The notes beneath the pieces were generated by a model. It saw nothing but the letters and a program-made list of their open reading frames with translations. It was not told where the DNA came from and did not search any database. The translations under genes were made by a program, and so were the position numbers. Of a DNA stretch of 64,000 nucleotides, positions 55,599 through 64,000 are shown one piece after another. The DNA is from Gammaproteobacteria bacterium (lineage in GTDB: Bacteria > Pseudomonadota > Gammaproteobacteria > Pseudomonadales > Halieaceae), in NCBI GenBank assembly GCA_030427085.1, contig JAUHXH010000001.1, positions 124,001 through 188,000 of the forward strand, given 5' to 3'. Positions within the stretch are counted from its first letter, which is position 1, and every line of letters begins with the position of its first letter.

Positions 55599-56755
55599 TG
55601 GCGGAGCAGGCGGCGGTCATCGGTATCGGACAAACCCGCTACAGCAGTAAGCGCGGGGACGTGTCCATTGCCGGGCTGGTGCGCGAGGCGGCACAGGCGG
55701 CATTGACCGACGCCGAACTGACCTGGGCTGATATCGATGCCGTGGTGTTGGGCAAGGCGCCGGATATGTTCGAAGGCGTCATTATGCCCGAGTGTTATCT
55801 GGTCGATGCGCTGGGTGGTCACGGCAAGCCCATGCTACGCGTACACACGGCGGGCTCAGTGGGCGGCTCAACGGCGGTGGTGGCTGCGTCGCATGTGCAA
55901 AGCGGTACCTTCCAACGTGTGCTGGCGGTGACTTTTGAAAAACAGTCGGAATCCAATGCCATGTGGGCGTTGTCGAATCCGCAGCCCTTCAGTGTTCACC
56001 TGAATGCCGGCGCGGGTGGCTATTTCGCGCCGATCATTCGCGAGTACATTCGGCGTTCCGGAGCGCCCGCTGACGTGGGCATCAAGGTGGCGGTGAAAGA
56101 CCGTCGGCAGGGTGCGCGCAATCCGCTGTCACATCTTCAGCTTCCCGACATCACCGAGGAAGAAGTGGCGCAGTCGATGATGTTGTGGGACCCGATCCGC
56201 TTCCTCGAAGCCTGTCCTTCTTCCGATGGGGCCTGCGCGATGGTGATTGCTTCGGAGGCACTGTCGAAGGTGGCGCCACGCAAGCCCGCATGGATTAGAG
56301 GTGCAGCCATGCGCTCTGAACCGACCATGTATGCAGGGCGCGACGAAGTTGACCCGCGCGCTGGCCGGGATTGCGCCGCTGACGTTTACGCGCAGGCGGG
56401 GGTGACCGATCCGCGCCGCGACCTGGATTGCGCCGAAGTTTATGTGCCCTTCAGTTGGTATGAGCCCATGTGGCTGGAAAACCTGGGCTTTGCGGACACT
56501 GGCCAAGGTTGGAAGTTAACGTTGGAAGGCGCCACCGCACTGGACGGCGGGGATATCCCGTGGAATTGTTCTGGCGGTGTACTGTCCTCCAACCCCATCG
56601 GTGCCTCCGGCATGATTCGCTTTGCCGAGGCAGCGCGGCAGGTGCGCGGTGACGCCGGTGATCATCAGGTAGAGGGCGCCAGGCTGGCATTAGGGCACGC
56701 CTACGGTGGCGGTGCGCAGTTTTTTGCCATGTGGATTGTGGGCACAGAGAAATAA
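55595..56755 (+). CDS. Thiolase-fold lipid-transfer-like protein (Ltp3-like by context)
   Basis: A 386-residue protein. RVHTAGSVGGSTAVVAASHVQSG (about residues 84-106) occupies the place of the nucleophile loop; the Cys is replaced, as in Ltp-type steroid aldolases. CPSSDGACAMVIASE, the C-terminal NCSGGVLSSNPIGASGMIRFAEAA and LGHAYGGGAQFFAM complete the fold, with Tyr in HAYGGG that could serve catalysis. It overlaps the first thiolase by 4 bp; the two could form a hetero-complex with the two OB proteins. Confidence 0.88.
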   Translation: MMAEQAAVIGIGQTRYSSKRGDVSIAGLVREAAQAALTDAELTWADIDAVVLGKAPDMFEGVIMPECYLVDALGGHGKPMLRVHTAGSVGGSTAVVAASHVQSGTFQRVLAVTFEKQSESNAMWALSNPQPFSVHLNAGAGGYFAPIIREYIRRSGAPADVGIKVAVKDRRQGARNPLSHLQLPDITEEEVAQSMMLWDPIRFLEACPSSDGACAMVIASEALSKVAPRKPAWIRGAAMRSEPTMYAGRDEVDPRAGRDCAADVYAQAGVTDPRRDLDCAEVYVPFSWYEPMWLENLGFADTGQGWKLTLEGATALDGGDIPWNCSGGVLSSNPIGASGMIRFAEAARQVRGDAGDHQVEGARLALGHAYGGGAQFFAMWIVGTEK

Positions 56756-56768
56756 GCGGAGGTCGATG

Positions 56769-58394
56769 ATGGCGCGAAGTTTCAATCTCTCTGATCTGTT
56801 TGAGGCCGTGGCCGAGGCGGTGCCCGAGCGCAGCGCTCTGGTATGCGGTGACCAGCGGGCGACGTTTCGGCAGTTGGAACAGCGCGCCAATCAACTGGCG
56901 CACTATCTGGCCGGGCAGGGCATTGGTGCCGGCCAGCACGTGGGCTTGCACCTGTACAACTGCAATGAATACCTCGAAGCCATGCTGGCCTGTTTCAAGC
57001 TGCGCGCGGTGCCGATCAATATCAACTACCGCTACGTCGATGAGGAGCTGCTGTACATTTACGACAATGCCGACCTGGTGGCCTGTGTGTATCACCGTGA
57101 ATTCACGCCTGCCATCGCAGCGGTGTTACCGCAGGTGCCGCAGTTACAAACCCTGGTGTGCGTGGACGACGATTCCGGGGCGGAGATTGCGGCCCTTCCT
57201 GCCACACTGTACGAGCGCGCGCTTGAGGGCCAGCGTAGCGACAGCGACTTTCCACCACGCTCGGGTGAAGACCTGTTCATTCTCTACACCGGTGGAACAA
57301 CCGGCTCACCGAAAGGCGTGATGTGGCCCCACCGCAATGTGTTTTACGCTGCCATGGGCGGAGGTGGCTGGTTTCATCCCGACGGTGCGATCACTGAACC
57401 AGAGGAGATTGCATCCCGAGTGGGTGATTTCCCCATAGTGGGGATGGCATTGGCACCGCTGATGCATGGCGCCTGCTGGTGGTACGCCTGTATTCAATTG
57501 CTCGCGGGCAATTCGGTGGTGCTCAATCCCAATCACTCCCTCGATGGTGAGCAGGTATGGGACATTGTTGAGCGCGAGAAGGTTAACTCCCTGACCATCG
57601 TGGGGGATGCCATGGCAGTGCCCCTGCTGGATGCACTGGCGGCAAACCCCGGGCGCTGGGACCTCAGTTCCATTTTCAGTATTGGCTCCGGTGGCGCCGT
57701 GTTTTCACACAGCAAGCAGGCAGCGTTCCGTGAGTACTTTCCCGATGTGTTCATTACCAACTCCTTCGGCTCTTCGGAAAGCGGCAACATGGGCTTCGAC
57801 AGTGGCCAGAAGAAGGGCGAGGGCGGTCTCGGCAACGTGGCGCCCAGCGAATACATGTCGGTGTTAAGCGAAGCGCCGCCGCACCGGCATGTGGCGCCGG
57901 GCGAAAACGGTATTTTCGCCCGCTCTGGCTACATCCCGGTGGGTTATTACGGCGACCCGCAAAAGACGGCTGAAACCTTTGTAGACGTGGATGGAACGCC
58001 CTGGTTGCTCACCGGTGACGCCGCGCGCCTGGAAGAAGACGGCAGCATTTCAGTGTTTGGCCGGGGTTCCAATTGCATTAACTCCGGCGGCGAGAAAATA
58101 TTTCCCGAAGAAGTTGAGCAGGCCCTCAAGGCGCATCCCGACGTGTTCGATTGTCTGGTGGTAGCCACACCGGACGAACGTTTTGGCAGCCGCGTTGCCG
58201 CGGTTGTGGCCTGCCGGGAAGGCGTTCAACTCAGCCTGGCTTCGCTACATTCCGTGGCTCGCGAACATATTGCCGGGTACAAACTACCACGCGAGTTGCA
58301 TCTGGTAGCGGAAGTCCCCCGTGCGCCCAGCGGCAAACCGGCGTATCCCAGGGCACTGGCCATCGCGCTGGCCGGTAACCACCGCTCAGACTGA
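56769..58394 (+). CDS. Acyl-CoA synthetase, FadD19-like
   Basis: 541 residues from the ATG at 56769 (GGAGG six bases upstream; an ATG at 56766 is too close). AMP-binding motifs FILYTGGTTGSPKGVMWPH, SFGSSESGNMG, WLLTGDAARLEEDGSISVFGR and INSGGEKIFPEEVEQALKAHP with the C-terminal Lys in SGKPAYPRA are all present. DAMAVPLLDAL, SGGAVFSHSKQAAFREYFP and the KGVMW form agree closely with what I recall of mycobacterial FadD19, the ligase for sterol C26 carboxylates. The substrate here is not proven. 13 bp before the crotonase. Confidence 0.93.
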   Translation: MARSFNLSDLFEAVAEAVPERSALVCGDQRATFRQLEQRANQLAHYLAGQGIGAGQHVGLHLYNCNEYLEAMLACFKLRAVPININYRYVDEELLYIYDNADLVACVYHREFTPAIAAVLPQVPQLQTLVCVDDDSGAEIAALPATLYERALEGQRSDSDFPPRSGEDLFILYTGGTTGSPKGVMWPHRNVFYAAMGGGGWFHPDGAITEPEEIASRVGDFPIVGMALAPLMHGACWWYACIQLLAGNSVVLNPNHSLDGEQVWDIVEREKVNSLTIVGDAMAVPLLDALAANPGRWDLSSIFSIGSGGAVFSHSKQAAFREYFPDVFITNSFGSSESGNMGFDSGQKKGEGGLGNVAPSEYMSVLSEAPPHRHVAPGENGIFARSGYIPVGYYGDPQKTAETFVDVDGTPWLLTGDAARLEEDGSISVFGRGSNCINSGGEKIFPEEVEQALKAHPDVFDCLVVATPDERFGSRVAAVVACREGVQLSLASLHSVAREHIAGYKLPRELHLVAEVPRAPSGKPAYPRALAIALAGNHRSD

Positions 58395-58407
58395 GGAGCA
58401 CGCTTTC

Positions 58408-59217
58408 ATGGAAGAACTCGATATCAGCACCGAAAACTGCACCGTGGCACGTGACGATAAGGTATTGATTGTCACCCTGAACCGTCCGGAGGCAAAGAAC
58501 GCCTTTACACCGGCCATGCTGCTGGGGCTCTACCGCGCCTGGCAACGCCTGGAAAGTGACGACTCCCTGCGCTGCGCCATCCTCACCGCGAATGGCGACA
58601 CTTTTTGTGCGGGCATGGATCTGAAAGCGGGGCAGGGGGGCGCGGATGAGGCGTTTCTGGCCGAGTTCGAGCGCGTACCCAACCTGCACTGGCAGGCGCT
58701 GTTGCGAGACAACCGTCCCGGCAAGCCACTTCTGTTGGCGGTGGAGGGTTATGCGCTGGCCGGTGGCACCGAAATTCTTCAGGGCACAGACATTCGTATC
58801 GCAGCGGACAACGCGGTGTTCGGCGTGACCGAAGTTGTGCGAGGGCTCTATCCCATGGCCGGATCCACGGTGCGTCTGCCGCAACAAATTCCCTACTGCC
58901 TCGCGGCTGAAATGTTGCTACTGGGGGAGCACATGAACGCCCAGCGCGCATTGGAAATCGGTCTGGTGAATCGGGTGGTGCCCGCCGGTCAAACCCTGGC
59001 TACGGCGCGGGAAATTGCCGCCAAAATCTGTTTGAATGGTCCACTGGCGGTGCGGGCGATTACGCAATCCCTGCGCGACATGGGTGAGCCCTTGCCAGAA
59101 CAGCAGGCCATGGCTCGCTCCGACGCGCTGGCCGCACCAGTATTTGCATCGGACGACGCCCGCGAAGGCATGCGGGCATTCAAGGAGAAGCGACAGGCGC
59201 AGTTCCAGGGGCGCTAA
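58408..59217 (+). CDS. Enoyl-CoA hydratase/crotonase, EchA19-like
   Basis: 269 residues from the ATG at 58408. Oxyanion-hole segments FCAGMDLKAGQGG and EGYALAGGTEILQGTDIRIA are intact. The stretch GLYPMAGSTVRLPQQIPYCLAAEMLLLGE and the C-terminus DDAREGMRAFKEKRQAQFQ agree strongly with my recollection of mycobacterial EchA19, which hydrates cholesterol side-chain enoyl-CoA and is encoded next to fadD19. A longer frame to 58321 overlaps the ligase and is not needed. Confidence 0.93.
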   Translation: MEELDISTENCTVARDDKVLIVTLNRPEAKNAFTPAMLLGLYRAWQRLESDDSLRCAILTANGDTFCAGMDLKAGQGGADEAFLAEFERVPNLHWQALLRDNRPGKPLLLAVEGYALAGGTEILQGTDIRIAADNAVFGVTEVVRGLYPMAGSTVRLPQQIPYCLAAEMLLLGEHMNAQRALEIGLVNRVVPAGQTLATAREIAAKICLNGPLAVRAITQSLRDMGEPLPEQQAMARSDALAAPVFASDDAREGMRAFKEKRQAQFQGR

Positions 59218-59227
59218 GCGGTAGCAC

Positions 59228-59902
59228 ATGACATTTTCAGCGGAACAATTCTCTGCGCTGGCAGCAGCCCGGCGCTCTATTCGAGCCTTCTTACCCGACC
59301 CTGTTTCACCTGAGCTGATGGCATCGGTGTTCGACAGCGCGCAGCGGGCACCTTCCAACTGTAATACCCAGCCGTGGCTGGTCCATGTGGCCAGTGGTGA
59401 AACCCTGGCGCAGTTACGCGAGACTTTGCCCAAAGCGTTTTTGGCGGGGGAGCTCAGCCTCGATTATCCCTACGATGGGATTTACGACGGTGTTTACAAG
59501 GAGCGGCAGTACGGCGCCGCACAAGCGCTGTACAGCGCAGTGGGTATTGAGCGGGGTGACAAGGCGGCGCGGCACGAAGTATTCATGCGCAACTTTACTT
59601 TCTTCGATGCCCCTCACGTGGCTTTCCTGTTCCTGCCCGAACCCTTTGGTATTCGCGAAGCGGCCGACCTGGGCATGTATGCGCAGAACCTGATGCTGGC
59701 GCTTACTGCGCATGGATTGGGCTCCTGCCCGCAGACCTCGCTGGGTTTTCTGGCCAATCCCATTCGTGAGGCAATGGGTGTTGAGGCGTCCAATAAACTC
59801 CTGTTCGGACTGTCATTTGGCTATCCGGACCCCGACGCGGCGGCCAACACCTGCAACACCGAGCGGGCCGGGTTGGCAGACTGCGTTCACTTTCACGACT
59901 GA
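59228..59902 (+). CDS. Nitroreductase-family flavoprotein
   Basis: A 224-residue FMN enzyme. AARRSIRAFLPDPVSPELM and APSNCNTQPWLVHVASG form the FMN site, and MYAQNLMLALTAHGLGSCPQTSLGF the dimer and flavin loop of NfsB-like enzymes. Reduction of a nitro group, quinone or enone is possible; within this cluster an enoyl or enone reduction would make sense but is only inference. Last gene of the presumed operon (10 bp after the crotonase). Confidence 0.9.
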   Translation: MTFSAEQFSALAAARRSIRAFLPDPVSPELMASVFDSAQRAPSNCNTQPWLVHVASGETLAQLRETLPKAFLAGELSLDYPYDGIYDGVYKERQYGAAQALYSAVGIERGDKAARHEVFMRNFTFFDAPHVAFLFLPEPFGIREAADLGMYAQNLMLALTAHGLGSCPQTSLGFLANPIREAMGVEASNKLLFGLSFGYPDPDAAANTCNTERAGLADCVHFHD

Positions 59903-59924
59903 GTGCCGGGCAAGCGGCTTTATA

Positions 59925-60629
59925 TCAGTTTGCCGTGCCGAGAACCGCAACCGTCATCGCCAACACCAGTTGCGCAGCGAAATATAGGGGTGTTCCCCAC
60001 AGGGCGCTGGCCGGTCCCGGACTGACAAACTGGCGTCGTGCCACTGCCAGATCGGACAGCGCAAATCCCAGTGCTCCGGCGAACGCCAGCCAGGTGTAAG
60101 GTAGTGCCCAGACCGCTGCAGCGCACAACAGCATGACACTGATGATCGCGATGTAGACGAACACCGGCAGGCGCATCGACTGCGGCAAGTGGGGCGATAA
60201 CCAGCGCAGGGTCAAAACCGAAAGGATCAGGCAGGGCGCCAGGGCCACAATCAACGGCAAGGTGTGCCACGGCAGTTGCCAGAAGGCGACGGCATAGAGC
60301 AGGTGTCCGGCGGCGAAAGCAACCAACCCCGCGAGAAAGGCCGCCTCGCGTTCAAACATAAGGCAGAGGTCGCCAATGGCGCAGGCGACCAGGCCGGCGA
60401 ACAACCAGCGGCCGTACAGGCTATCCAGTGCACCCAGCGACAGTGCCAGCCAGAGGAAGGCGAGGGCCGCGAGTGGTTTGAATACCAGACGTCCGCGGGG
60501 TGTCGCTGCTATTGTTCCGGCACGATAGTCACTCAACACTAATGCGGGCACGCTGACCAAAGCCAGCAGCAGGGGGAAGAGCCAGGTGGGCGTCATCGGG
60601 TGAAAATCCAGTGTTAAACCAGGCAGCAT
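59925..60629 (-). CDS. YhhN family (lysoplasmalogenase-like) membrane protein
   Basis: About 234 residues from the ATG at 60629; an ATG at 60596 in frame is an alternative, and neither has a good ribosome site. Eight hydrophobic helices with FKPLAALAFLWLALSLG, ACAIGDLCLMFEREAAFLAGLVAFAAGHLLY and ALGFALSDLAVAR, where the GD and SD acids are the family's conserved residues (shared with TMEM86 lysoplasmalogenase). It faces purU on the opposite strand across 148 bp. Confidence 0.82.
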   Translation of the reverse strand: MLPGLTLDFHPMTPTWLFPLLLALVSVPALVLSDYRAGTIAATPRGRLVFKPLAALAFLWLALSLGALDSLYGRWLFAGLVACAIGDLCLMFEREAAFLAGLVAFAAGHLLYAVAFWQLPWHTLPLIVALAPCLILSVLTLRWLSPHLPQSMRLPVFVYIAIISVMLLCAAAVWALPYTWLAFAGALGFALSDLAVARRQFVSPGPASALWGTPLYFAAQLVLAMTVAVLGTAN

Positions 60630-60777
60630 GGTCGTGGTGTCGCGTTCGCCTGTCAATGGGACCTTGCAATGGTCCCTTGACGGACGCTCAGCATCGCGAC
60701 GATTTTGCCACGGAGCGGTGGCTGGGTTACTCTGCGGCTCGGCAGGTTTTCTGCAAGATGTTTCCGGAGTTCTCTGT

Positions 60778-61659
60778 ATGTCCACGCCCGACTCGGCCAA
60801 TGACGCGCAACCCACCGCGTTCGTCCTTTCTTTTCAGTGCCCTGACCAGTTGGGAGTGGTTGCACAGTACTCAGCGTTTTTGCTCGATGCCGGTGCTTTT
60901 ATCACTGAAATTTCCAACTACTCCGATCCGGTAAGCCGTACCTTCCACCTGCGCTGTGTGTTCGACGACCGCGCCATGAAGGTCGACTTCGCCCGATTCC
61001 AGCAGGGTTTTGCCGAACTGGCGGCACGCCTGGATATGCAATACACCCTGCGTCCGGTAGCGCAGCTGCCCCGCGTATTGCTGGCGGTATCGCGTTACGA
61101 CCACTGCCTGACCGCCCTGTTAACCAAATGGCGCGCCGGTGCCTTGCCGGCCAACGTGGTCGGTGTGTTCAGTAATCATGAGGACTGTCGCGAACTGGTT
61201 GAATGGTACGGCCTGCCGTATTTCCACCTGCCCATCACTCCCGATACCAAGTCGGAACAGGAGCAAAATGTTGCGGCGTTGATGGCGGAGCATCGCGTCG
61301 ATCTGCTGGTGCTGGCGCGCTACATGCAAATCCTGTCGGATGAGTTTTGCGCCCAACTGGAAGGCCGTGCAATCAACATTCACCACTCCTTCCTGCCCGG
61401 GTTCAAGGGCGCGCGCCCCTATCATCAGGCTTATGAGCGTGGGGTAAAGGTGATTGGCGCCACCGCTCACTATGTAACTGCAGACCTGGACGAAGGGCCC
61501 ATCATCGCCCAGGAAGTTCGCGCCATTGACCATCAGGTGTCAGTGGAGCAGATGATTCAGCTGGGGCACGACACGGAAGCGACCGCGTTATCGCACGCGG
61601 TGCGTTTGTACTGCGAAGAGCGGGTCCAGCTCAACGGTCAGCGCACGGTCATATTGTAG
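60778..61659 (+). CDS. purU: Formyltetrahydrofolate deformylase
   Basis: The ATG at 60778 with GGAG upstream gives 293 residues. An ACT domain (LSFQCPDQLGVVAQYSAFLLDAGAFITEI) precedes the formyltransferase-like domain with INIHHSFLPGFKGARPYHQAYERGVKVIGATAHYVTADLDEGPII; Asn, His and Asp of the N/H/D triad are in INIHHSFLP and DLDEGPII. It releases formate from 10-formyl-THF and balances C1 and glycine pools. An in-frame extension to 60628 would overlap the opposing gene and lacks support. Confidence 0.97.
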   Translation: MSTPDSANDAQPTAFVLSFQCPDQLGVVAQYSAFLLDAGAFITEISNYSDPVSRTFHLRCVFDDRAMKVDFARFQQGFAELAARLDMQYTLRPVAQLPRVLLAVSRYDHCLTALLTKWRAGALPANVVGVFSNHEDCRELVEWYGLPYFHLPITPDTKSEQEQNVAALMAEHRVDLLVLARYMQILSDEFCAQLEGRAINIHHSFLPGFKGARPYHQAYERGVKVIGATAHYVTADLDEGPIIAQEVRAIDHQVSVEQMIQLGHDTEATALSHAVRLYCEERVQLNGQRTVIL

Positions 61660-61669
61660 GCAGGGATGT

Positions 61670-62644
61670 ATGCGCATTATCAGCGCCAGTCAGGTTCGCG
61701 AGTTGCTCCCCATGCCGGTATGCGTAGACGCTGTCGCTCGCGCCATGCGGGCGGCCAGTACCGGTAGTGCACAGGTGCCTCCGCGGCAGTTCTACCCACT
61801 GCCGGACGGTGTTGGAACCTACGGTTTGATGCCGGGTGCCTCGAGTGAACTCGATTGTTTTGGCGCCAAGATGATCAGCCTCCTGCCGGACAACCCCCGG
61901 CAGGGTCGTCCCGCCATTCAGGGATTTGTGGCACTGTTTGACCGGCCGACCGGTGACGTGGCGGCACTGATCGAGGGTGCCATGCTGACTGGCCTGCGCA
62001 CTGCTGCGGCCTCCGGGGTTGCCACCCGCGCGCTGGCACGTGAAGACGCGGTCACCTGCGGCATTTTCGGTACGGGCGTGCAGGCGGAGACCCACATTGA
62101 CGCTATGCGTGCGGTGCGGAACATCGAACGCGTTCTGATCTGGGGGCGCGATCAGTCCCGTGCAACCGAATTCGCGCGCACCCAGTCTGAGCGCTGTGAT
62201 TTCGACGTGGTGGTAGCCACCGCGGAACAGGCTGCGGCCAGCGATATTATCTGTACCGTTACCGGGTCCCCCGTGCCAGTGGTGGCGGGGCGCTGGGTCA
62301 GCGCTGGCACCCACATTAATACCGTGGGCGCCCATACCCTGGACAGCCGGGAAGTGGACAGCGAACTGGTGGCTGCCGCCGCCCTGTACGTTGATTCGCT
62401 GGTGTCTAACCGCAATGAGGGTGGCGACATCATGATCCCCATTGCGGAAGGCGCGATCGAGGAATCCGCCATTGTGGGGGAGATTGGCCAGGTGCTAAAT
62501 GGATCCATTCCCGGGCGCCGGGATGAGCAACAGATCACGCTCTACAATTCACTGGGGATTACCGCGCAAGATCTATATAGCGCAGACTATGTGTTCCGGG
62601 AGGCGGTGCGGCAGGGGGTTGGTACTGAGGTCGACCTGAGCTGA
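61670..62644 (+). CDS. Ornithine cyclodeaminase/mu-crystallin family protein
   Basis: A 324-residue Rossmann-fold protein. GAKMISLLPDNPRQGRPAIQGFVALFD, the NAD-binding GIFGTGVQAETHIDAMRAVRNIERVLIWGRD and VSAGTHINTVGAHTLDSREVD are typical. Family members include ornithine cyclodeaminase, alanine dehydrogenase (archaeal) and imine reductases; the substrate cannot be chosen from sequence alone. It is 10 bp downstream of purU and likely cotranscribed. Confidence 0.93.
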   Translation: MRIISASQVRELLPMPVCVDAVARAMRAASTGSAQVPPRQFYPLPDGVGTYGLMPGASSELDCFGAKMISLLPDNPRQGRPAIQGFVALFDRPTGDVAALIEGAMLTGLRTAAASGVATRALAREDAVTCGIFGTGVQAETHIDAMRAVRNIERVLIWGRDQSRATEFARTQSERCDFDVVVATAEQAAASDIICTVTGSPVPVVAGRWVSAGTHINTVGAHTLDSREVDSELVAAAALYVDSLVSNRNEGGDIMIPIAEGAIEESAIVGEIGQVLNGSIPGRRDEQQITLYNSLGITAQDLYSADYVFREAVRQGVGTEVDLS

Positions 62645-62717
62645 CAGTGGCTTGCGGCTCGGTGCCGTAAGTCTATACTCCCTAATTGATAACAATAACC
62701 ACGGAAGGGCAGTAGTC

Positions 62718-64000
62718 ATGAAGCATTCCATTCGTACTTTGATGGTCGTGCTGGCGGCAAGTTTGGGCGCCTGCGGTGATCGTTCCGTTTCCACGCCCCT
62801 GGATACCGCCGGCTATACCACCGAAGCCTGGGTTACGGGCTCGCACATCAAAGGCGCCAACGGGCTGTACTTCAGCCCGCAGGGTCAACTCCACGTGGCA
62901 AGCGTGGTGACTTCCATGATTCTGCTGATGGATCACGAAAGCGGCGCTATTACCGGCAAGCTGGATGCCTCTGTAGGAGTCGCCAACCCGGATGATCTTG
63001 CCATCAACGACGATGGCCTGCTCTGCTGGACCGGCATTGTGCCGGGTACAGTGGGGTGTATCCCTGCCGAGGGTGAGCCCTACAAGGTTGCCCAGTTTAC
63101 GCCCGGAAAATCCGGCCCCAATCCGATTACCTTTTCCGACGATGGTCGCCTGTTTGTCGGCGAGTGCTTCTTTGGTTTCGAATTGTACGAAGTGGACCCA
63201 ACCGGGAAGGGGGTTGATTCACCGCGCCTGATTACTCGGGATCGAAAGCTGGGGCCGAGTGGCCCCTACGAGCGCTGCGGCTTTAATGGGATGGACTGGG
63301 GGCCAGATGGCAAGCTCTATGGCCCGCGATGGTTCGACCGCGAAGTGGCGGTGATGGATGTGGACAGCGGCGAGTTCGACACCTGGGTGGATGGCCTGGT
63401 GGCGCCCTCGGCGGTGAAGTTTGACGCGCAGAATCGTCTGCATGTGCTGGACTCAGGTGCGGGCAAGTTGTATCGCGTTGAAGACGACCGCAGTAAAACG
63501 CTGCTGGCAGACCTCACGCCCGGTATGGATAACCTCGCCTTCAATCAAGAGGGGCGCTTGTGGGTGTCGAGCTACGCCGACGGCTATGTCGCCGAAGTGC
63601 TGCTGGACAAACCACCGGGCGACAATCTGCGCATGATCAGCCCGGCGGGGCTGTCGATGGCCGGTGGTGCCATGCTCTCACTACGCAGTGGCGATCCAGA
63701 ACTGCTGATCAGCGATTACTATTCCCTGCGCTATTACAATCTGGACACCGGTGTGCAGACACACGTGGTGCGTGACATTGTCGATTTCGCCGATGGGCTG
63801 GGTACCGTACTGTCGGTGTCTCCCGGTGCGGAGGGGCTGCTGTTGACCAGCTGGATCGATTCCCAGATCAAATTGTGGGATGAGCAAAACGACCAATTGT
63901 TACTCGACCTGCGGCCCATGGGAGCACCCATTGATGCGGTCATGTTCAATGGTGAGATTCTCTACTCCGACGCCGCTACCCAGAGTGTTTACAGTGTGCC
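62718..64000 (+). CDS. SMP-30/NHL-like propeller lipoprotein (partial, cut by right edge)
   Basis: At least 427 residues from the ATG at 62718 (GGAAGGG-type ribosome site), running off the window. A lipoprotein signal ends SLGAC (Cys19). The rest is a beta-propeller with repeats such as GLYFSPQGQLHVASVV, DDLAINDDGLLCW, PITFSDDGRLFVGEC, GMDWGPDGKLYGPR, AVKFDAQNRLHVLDS and LAFNQEGRLWVSSY, as in SMP-30/gluconolactonase or NHL proteins. Role unknown; possible lactonase or binding protein. Confidence 0.85.
   Translation, partial: MKHSIRTLMVVLAASLGACGDRSVSTPLDTAGYTTEAWVTGSHIKGANGLYFSPQGQLHVASVVTSMILLMDHESGAITGKLDASVGVANPDDLAINDDGLLCWTGIVPGTVGCIPAEGEPYKVAQFTPGKSGPNPITFSDDGRLFVGECFFGFELYEVDPTGKGVDSPRLITRDRKLGPSGPYERCGFNGMDWGPDGKLYGPRWFDREVAVMDVDSGEFDTWVDGLVAPSAVKFDAQNRLHVLDSGAGKLYRVEDDRSKTLLADLTPGMDNLAFNQEGRLWVSSYADGYVAEVLLDKPPGDNLRMISPAGLSMAGGAMLSLRSGDPELLISDYYSLRYYNLDTGVQTHVVRDIVDFADGLGTVLSVSPGAEGLLLTSWIDSQIKLWDEQNDQLLLDLRPMGAPIDAVMFNGEILYSDAATQSVYSV

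Noticed and set aside
1-64000. CRISPR arrays, tRNA/rRNA genes, insertion sequences, prophage or attachment sites
   Set aside because: No regular repeat-spacer array, no tRNA-like cloverleaf and no transposase, integrase or terminal repeats were recognised on reading both strands; short tRNAs could still be missed without a covariance search.

Overview
The window is chromosomal DNA of a Gram-negative, most likely marine, gammaproteobacterium. The evidence is a complete isc operon (iscRSUA-hscBA-fdx-iscX), a block ndk-rlmN-pilW-rodZ-ispG-hisS-yfgM-bamB-der, divergent mltF/purL, and secDF near suhB/trmJ. Base composition is high in G+C. The gene content (TonB receptor, sulfatase, GH5 lipoprotein, thiolase/OB-fold cluster, DUF2868/DUF3482 pair) fits the Halieaceae/Cellvibrionales-Spongiibacteraceae neighbourhood, but that placement is inference. 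No tRNA, rRNA, insertion sequence, CRISPR array or prophage was seen.

Layout. 1-4.6 kb: a 7TMR-DISM sensor histidine kinase cut by the left edge, divergent from a secreted orphan protein and a beta-propeller protein with a C-terminal IPTL-CTERM-like tail. 4.6-8.4 kb: a LysR regulator divergent from DoxX, AzoR-type azoreductase and glutathionyl-hydroquinone reductase (a quinone/electrophile module), then a fasciclin protein. 8.4-17 kb: MerR regulator, GH5 lipoprotein, two double-domain VOC proteins, a DUF4334 protein, the DUF3482 GTPase/DUF2868 membrane pair and a diguanylate cyclase. 17.3-27.9 kb: sulfatase, tadA, a TonB-dependent receptor, mltF and purL. 28-35 kb: secD, secF, a serine hydrolase, two lower-G+C orphan secreted/membrane proteins, suhB and trmJ. 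35-49.9 kb: about 15 kb of tightly packed housekeeping genes from iscR to der and a truncated haemoglobin. 50-53.5 kb: an operon with its own GntR (YtrA-type) regulator, an ABC transporter, a GIN-repeat protein and a 65-residue membrane peptide. 53.5-59.9 kb: a seven-gene acyl-CoA cluster. 59.9-64 kb: YhhN-family membrane protein, purU, ornithine cyclodeaminase-family protein and a propeller lipoprotein cut by the right edge.

The two regions most worth attention are these. (1) Genes at 53556-59902 (two OB-fold/DUF35 proteins, two thiolases without the usual nucleophilic cysteine, a FadD19-like ligase, an EchA19-like crotonase, a nitroreductase) resemble the gene set of the mycobacterial Rv3515c-Rv3523 sterol side-chain region, which suggests breakdown of a sterol or other branched isoprenoid side chain. 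(2) The operon at 50022-53460 has a perfect 9-bp inverted repeat (49976-49999) over its putative -10, the expected arrangement for autorepression by its own GntR regulator. The isc operon also carries a recognisable type-1 IscR operator over its promoter. All assignments come from reading motifs and recalled family features; no database search was run.
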